Positions 63,738 to 64,000 of a stretch of 64,000 bases of DNA are shown here, piece after piece. The notes below the pieces were generated by a model. It had not been told where the DNA came from. It ran no database searches and saw only the letters and a program-made list of their open reading frames with translations. How positions within the stretch are numbered: the first letter of the stretch is position 1; every line of letters starts with the position of its first letter. A program made the position numbers and the translations under genes. This DNA is from Leptolyngbyaceae cyanobacterium clean351. GTDB lineage: Bacteria; Cyanobacteriota; Cyanobacteriia; DAIDHW01. Location: assembly GCA_027451865.1 (NCBI GenBank), contig DAIDHW010000007.1, forward strand, positions 18,928 through 82,927. Reading direction: 5' to 3'.

Positions 63738-64000
63738 ATGCCTACCCCTAGCCGCACCGCCCTCGGCGCCCTAGTATTATTGGGGCTCGGAGCCATCACC
63801 CCCCCCGCCCTCGCCCTACCCCAAGGGGCCCAGGTCCAGGCCGGCAAAGTAATCATCACCCAACCGAGCAGCACCCGGCTCACCATCCAGCAGAACTCTA
63901 ACCGGGCCATCGTTAACTGGAACAGCTTCAGCGTCGCCGCCCCCGAAAGCGTCCAGTTCCTCCAACCCTCCGTCAACTCCGCCATCCTCAACCGGGTCAC
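63738..64000 (+). CDS. Filamentous haemagglutinin-like TPS exoprotein, N-terminus (runs off right edge)
   Basis: ATG at 63738 begins a frame open to the window edge (87 codons). A signal peptide (MPTPSRTALGALVLLGLGAI, cleavage near ALA-LP) is followed by VNWNSFSVAAPESVQFLQPS and SAILNRV, the N-terminal secretion domain of two-partner-secretion proteins (TpsA/FHA). Such proteins pass the outer membrane through a TpsB (Omp85-like) channel and act in adhesion or contact-dependent competition. The body of the protein and any TpsB gene lie outside the window. Confidence 0.85.
   Translation, partial: MPTPSRTALGALVLLGLGAITPPALALPQGAQVQAGKVIITQPSSTRLTIQQNSNRAIVNWNSFSVAAPESVQFLQPSVNSAILNRV

Noticed and set aside
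63674..64000. Minus-strand frame at the right end
   Set aside because: It is the antisense shadow of the two-partner-secretion exoprotein, whose plus-strand reading has clear motifs.

Overview
The window is chromosomal DNA of an oxygenic cyanobacterium. It carries psaD, psaI, psb28, a Psb32-like gene, chlM, bciB, a paired flv3-flv1 flavodiiron operon, pilT and several DUF families typical of cyanobacteria. It is moderately GC-rich and compact, with many 4-base start/stop overlaps. The HIP1 octamer GCGATCGC was seen only once (464-471). I cannot name the genus from sequence alone.

Layout. 1-22.7 kb is core genome: partial YvcK-like gene, MlaF/MlaD-like lipid-transport genes, Psb32-like gene, a LolD-type ATPase, an MFS pump, gpmI, secG, a solute-binding lipoprotein, a double peptide-type ABC ATPase, flv3-flv1, a methyltransferase broken by two stops, a DUF429 gene, murE, cysA, a ClC channel, purH, a HAD phosphatase and cysC. 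22.7-31.8 kb is an accessory block: a tyrosine recombinase whose 5' end is duplicated 2.5 kb away as a remnant, a roadblock-like gene, two small exported proteins, a small gene interrupted by TAG, a CRISPR array (25 repeats, 24 spacers), a decayed coding stretch, a small membrane protein and a CARF-HEPN (Csm6/Csx1-type) ribonuclease. No cas1/cas2 or effector-complex gene is present. 32-64 kb returns to core functions: glycosyltransferases, gyrA, a beta-helix protein, a Ser/Thr kinase, psb28, MoaB/MogA, cobA, a HEAT-repeat protein, pcrA, chlM-bciB, a response regulator, a cobalamin riboswitch with cbiX, gmk, ksgA, argB, psaD, pilT, psaI, ruvB, serS, a MarC protein, and the start of a two-partner-secretion exoprotein.

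The most interesting part is the CRISPR region. The repeat, read on the minus strand, ends in GGAAAC and folds GTCCCC/GGGGAC, like cyanobacterial type III-B repeats. Repeats decay toward the left end, so leader and transcription run right to left. Two spacers encode the same peptide core (EPKTG-x-VK) in the same strand sense with mostly third-position differences. Another spacer spans what looks like a ribosome-binding site plus ATG, and another reads like a phage/plasmid primase motif. In all of these the predicted crRNA would be antisense to the mRNA, as an RNA-targeting type III system needs. With the CARF-HEPN nuclease nearby this suggests a type III immune module whose effector is encoded elsewhere. 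One solitary degenerate repeat lies in the 5' leader of an exported-protein gene.

The photosynthesis genes fit together: chlM and bciB are consecutive late chlorophyll-synthesis steps, Flv3/Flv1 protect photosystem I, PsaD/PsaI are PSI subunits, and Psb28/Psb32 serve PSII assembly and repair. cobA makes precorrin-2, cbiX inserts its metal, and the riboswitch ties cbiX to cobalamin level.
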